Below, piece by piece: positions 63,609-64,000 of a stretch of DNA of 64,000 bases; positions within the stretch are counted from its first letter, which is position 1, and the number at the start of each line of letters is the position of its first letter. A program made the translations under genes and the position numbers. This DNA is from Asterias amurensis (lineage: Eukaryota; Echinodermata; Asteroidea; Forcipulatida; Asteriidae): assembly GCF_032118995.1 (NCBI RefSeq), contig NC_092669.1:4153501-4217500 (forward strand), given 5' to 3'. Under the pieces are notes generated by a model, which made no database searches, was not told the DNA's origin, and saw nothing but the letters and a program-made list of their open reading frames with translations.

Positions 63609-64000
63609 GTAGCCTTGCTCATGGCAGTCGCATTATTCGCTTCAAACAAGACGCCGCTGTAAACCCACCCGTATAATAATAAGAATAACCCGTTTTTATA
63701 TAGCGCTTTTCACACCCGGAGTGCATCCCAAAGCGCTTCACATTATTACCCCTGGTCACTGGGCCTTAATTGACTCCTTAAACCATCTCAGCTTCTTGGT
63801 GGAGTGTGCAGCCTTGTGCAACATTAATATGAGCTACTCGGCTAAATCATTCACAAGAACCATCTCTGCCCTCACAGGTACCCATTTACTCCTGGGTGGA
63901 GAGAAGCAATGATAGTAAAGTATCTTGCTCAGGGACACAAGTGCCACTGTGCGTGGTGTGTGTAATCACACCGCATGACCCGCCCGTATACACACTGTCA
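63609..64000. mobile_element. MITE family N interrupted by a SINE, cut by the window end
   Basis: GTAGCCTTGCTCATGGCAGT and AACCCACCCGTAT match 18186-18255. A minus-strand tRNA-Leu-like SINE follows (about 63676-63948: TATATAGCGCTTTTCACACC). The MITE then resumes with ACTGTGCGTGGTGTGTGTAA. The right end lies beyond the window. Confidence 0.65.

Overview
This window is animal nuclear DNA, most likely from an echinoderm and probably a starfish. Its genes are split by many GT-AG introns, the proteins are typical of deuterostomes, and the space between is packed with short inverted-repeat elements and tRNA-derived SINEs. The echinoderm call rests on my memory of these repeat families and on protein similarity, not on a search.

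Five genes can be assembled by joining exons at in-frame splice sites. From left to right they are: (1) a small gene (+, 5805-13941) whose only recognisable domain is a Pointed (PNT/SAM) domain of the TEL/Yan kind, with no ETS DNA-binding domain found; (2) RHNO1 (-, 22860-24913, with a probable 5' UTR exon ending at 26232); (3) FOXM1 (+, 27742-32188, with a probable 5' UTR exon ending at 26645); (4) NFYA (-, 39947-48890); (5) SERGEF (+, 50739-60904). RHNO1 and FOXM1 stand head to head, as they do in human. Their 5' UTR exons appear to end only about 410 bases apart, and the space holds three CCAAT boxes and a CHR-like site, as expected of a cell-cycle promoter. NFYA and SERGEF form a second head-to-head pair, and NFYA encodes the sequence-specific subunit of the factor that reads CCAAT boxes.

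The rest is repeat territory. 1-5.8 kb holds fold-back elements, a LINE tail and unassigned DNA. 7.5-16.9 kb holds MITEs, two tandem arrays (9.65-10.25 and 11.02-11.56 kb) and SINE pieces. 19.04-22.68 kb is a tandem segmental duplication in which one unit carries a MITE and the other keeps the near-empty site. 33-39.7 kb is intergenic and rich in MITEs. The introns of NFYA and SERGEF are full of the same families, including nested insertions and a SINE-derived tandem array. The two commonest families (about 20 copies of one and 8 of the other) both have TTAA next to ends that begin AGG, as expected of non-autonomous TTAA-target DNA transposons. No transposase gene, retroviral or LTR element, CRISPR array or convincing functional tRNA gene was seen.

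The observations most worth following are the deep conservation of the RHNO1/FOXM1 pair with its split RAD1-binding motif, the PNT-only protein, the all-phase-0 NFYA gene, a long pre-miRNA-like hairpin at 49192-49279, and several insertions that can be dated relative to each other.
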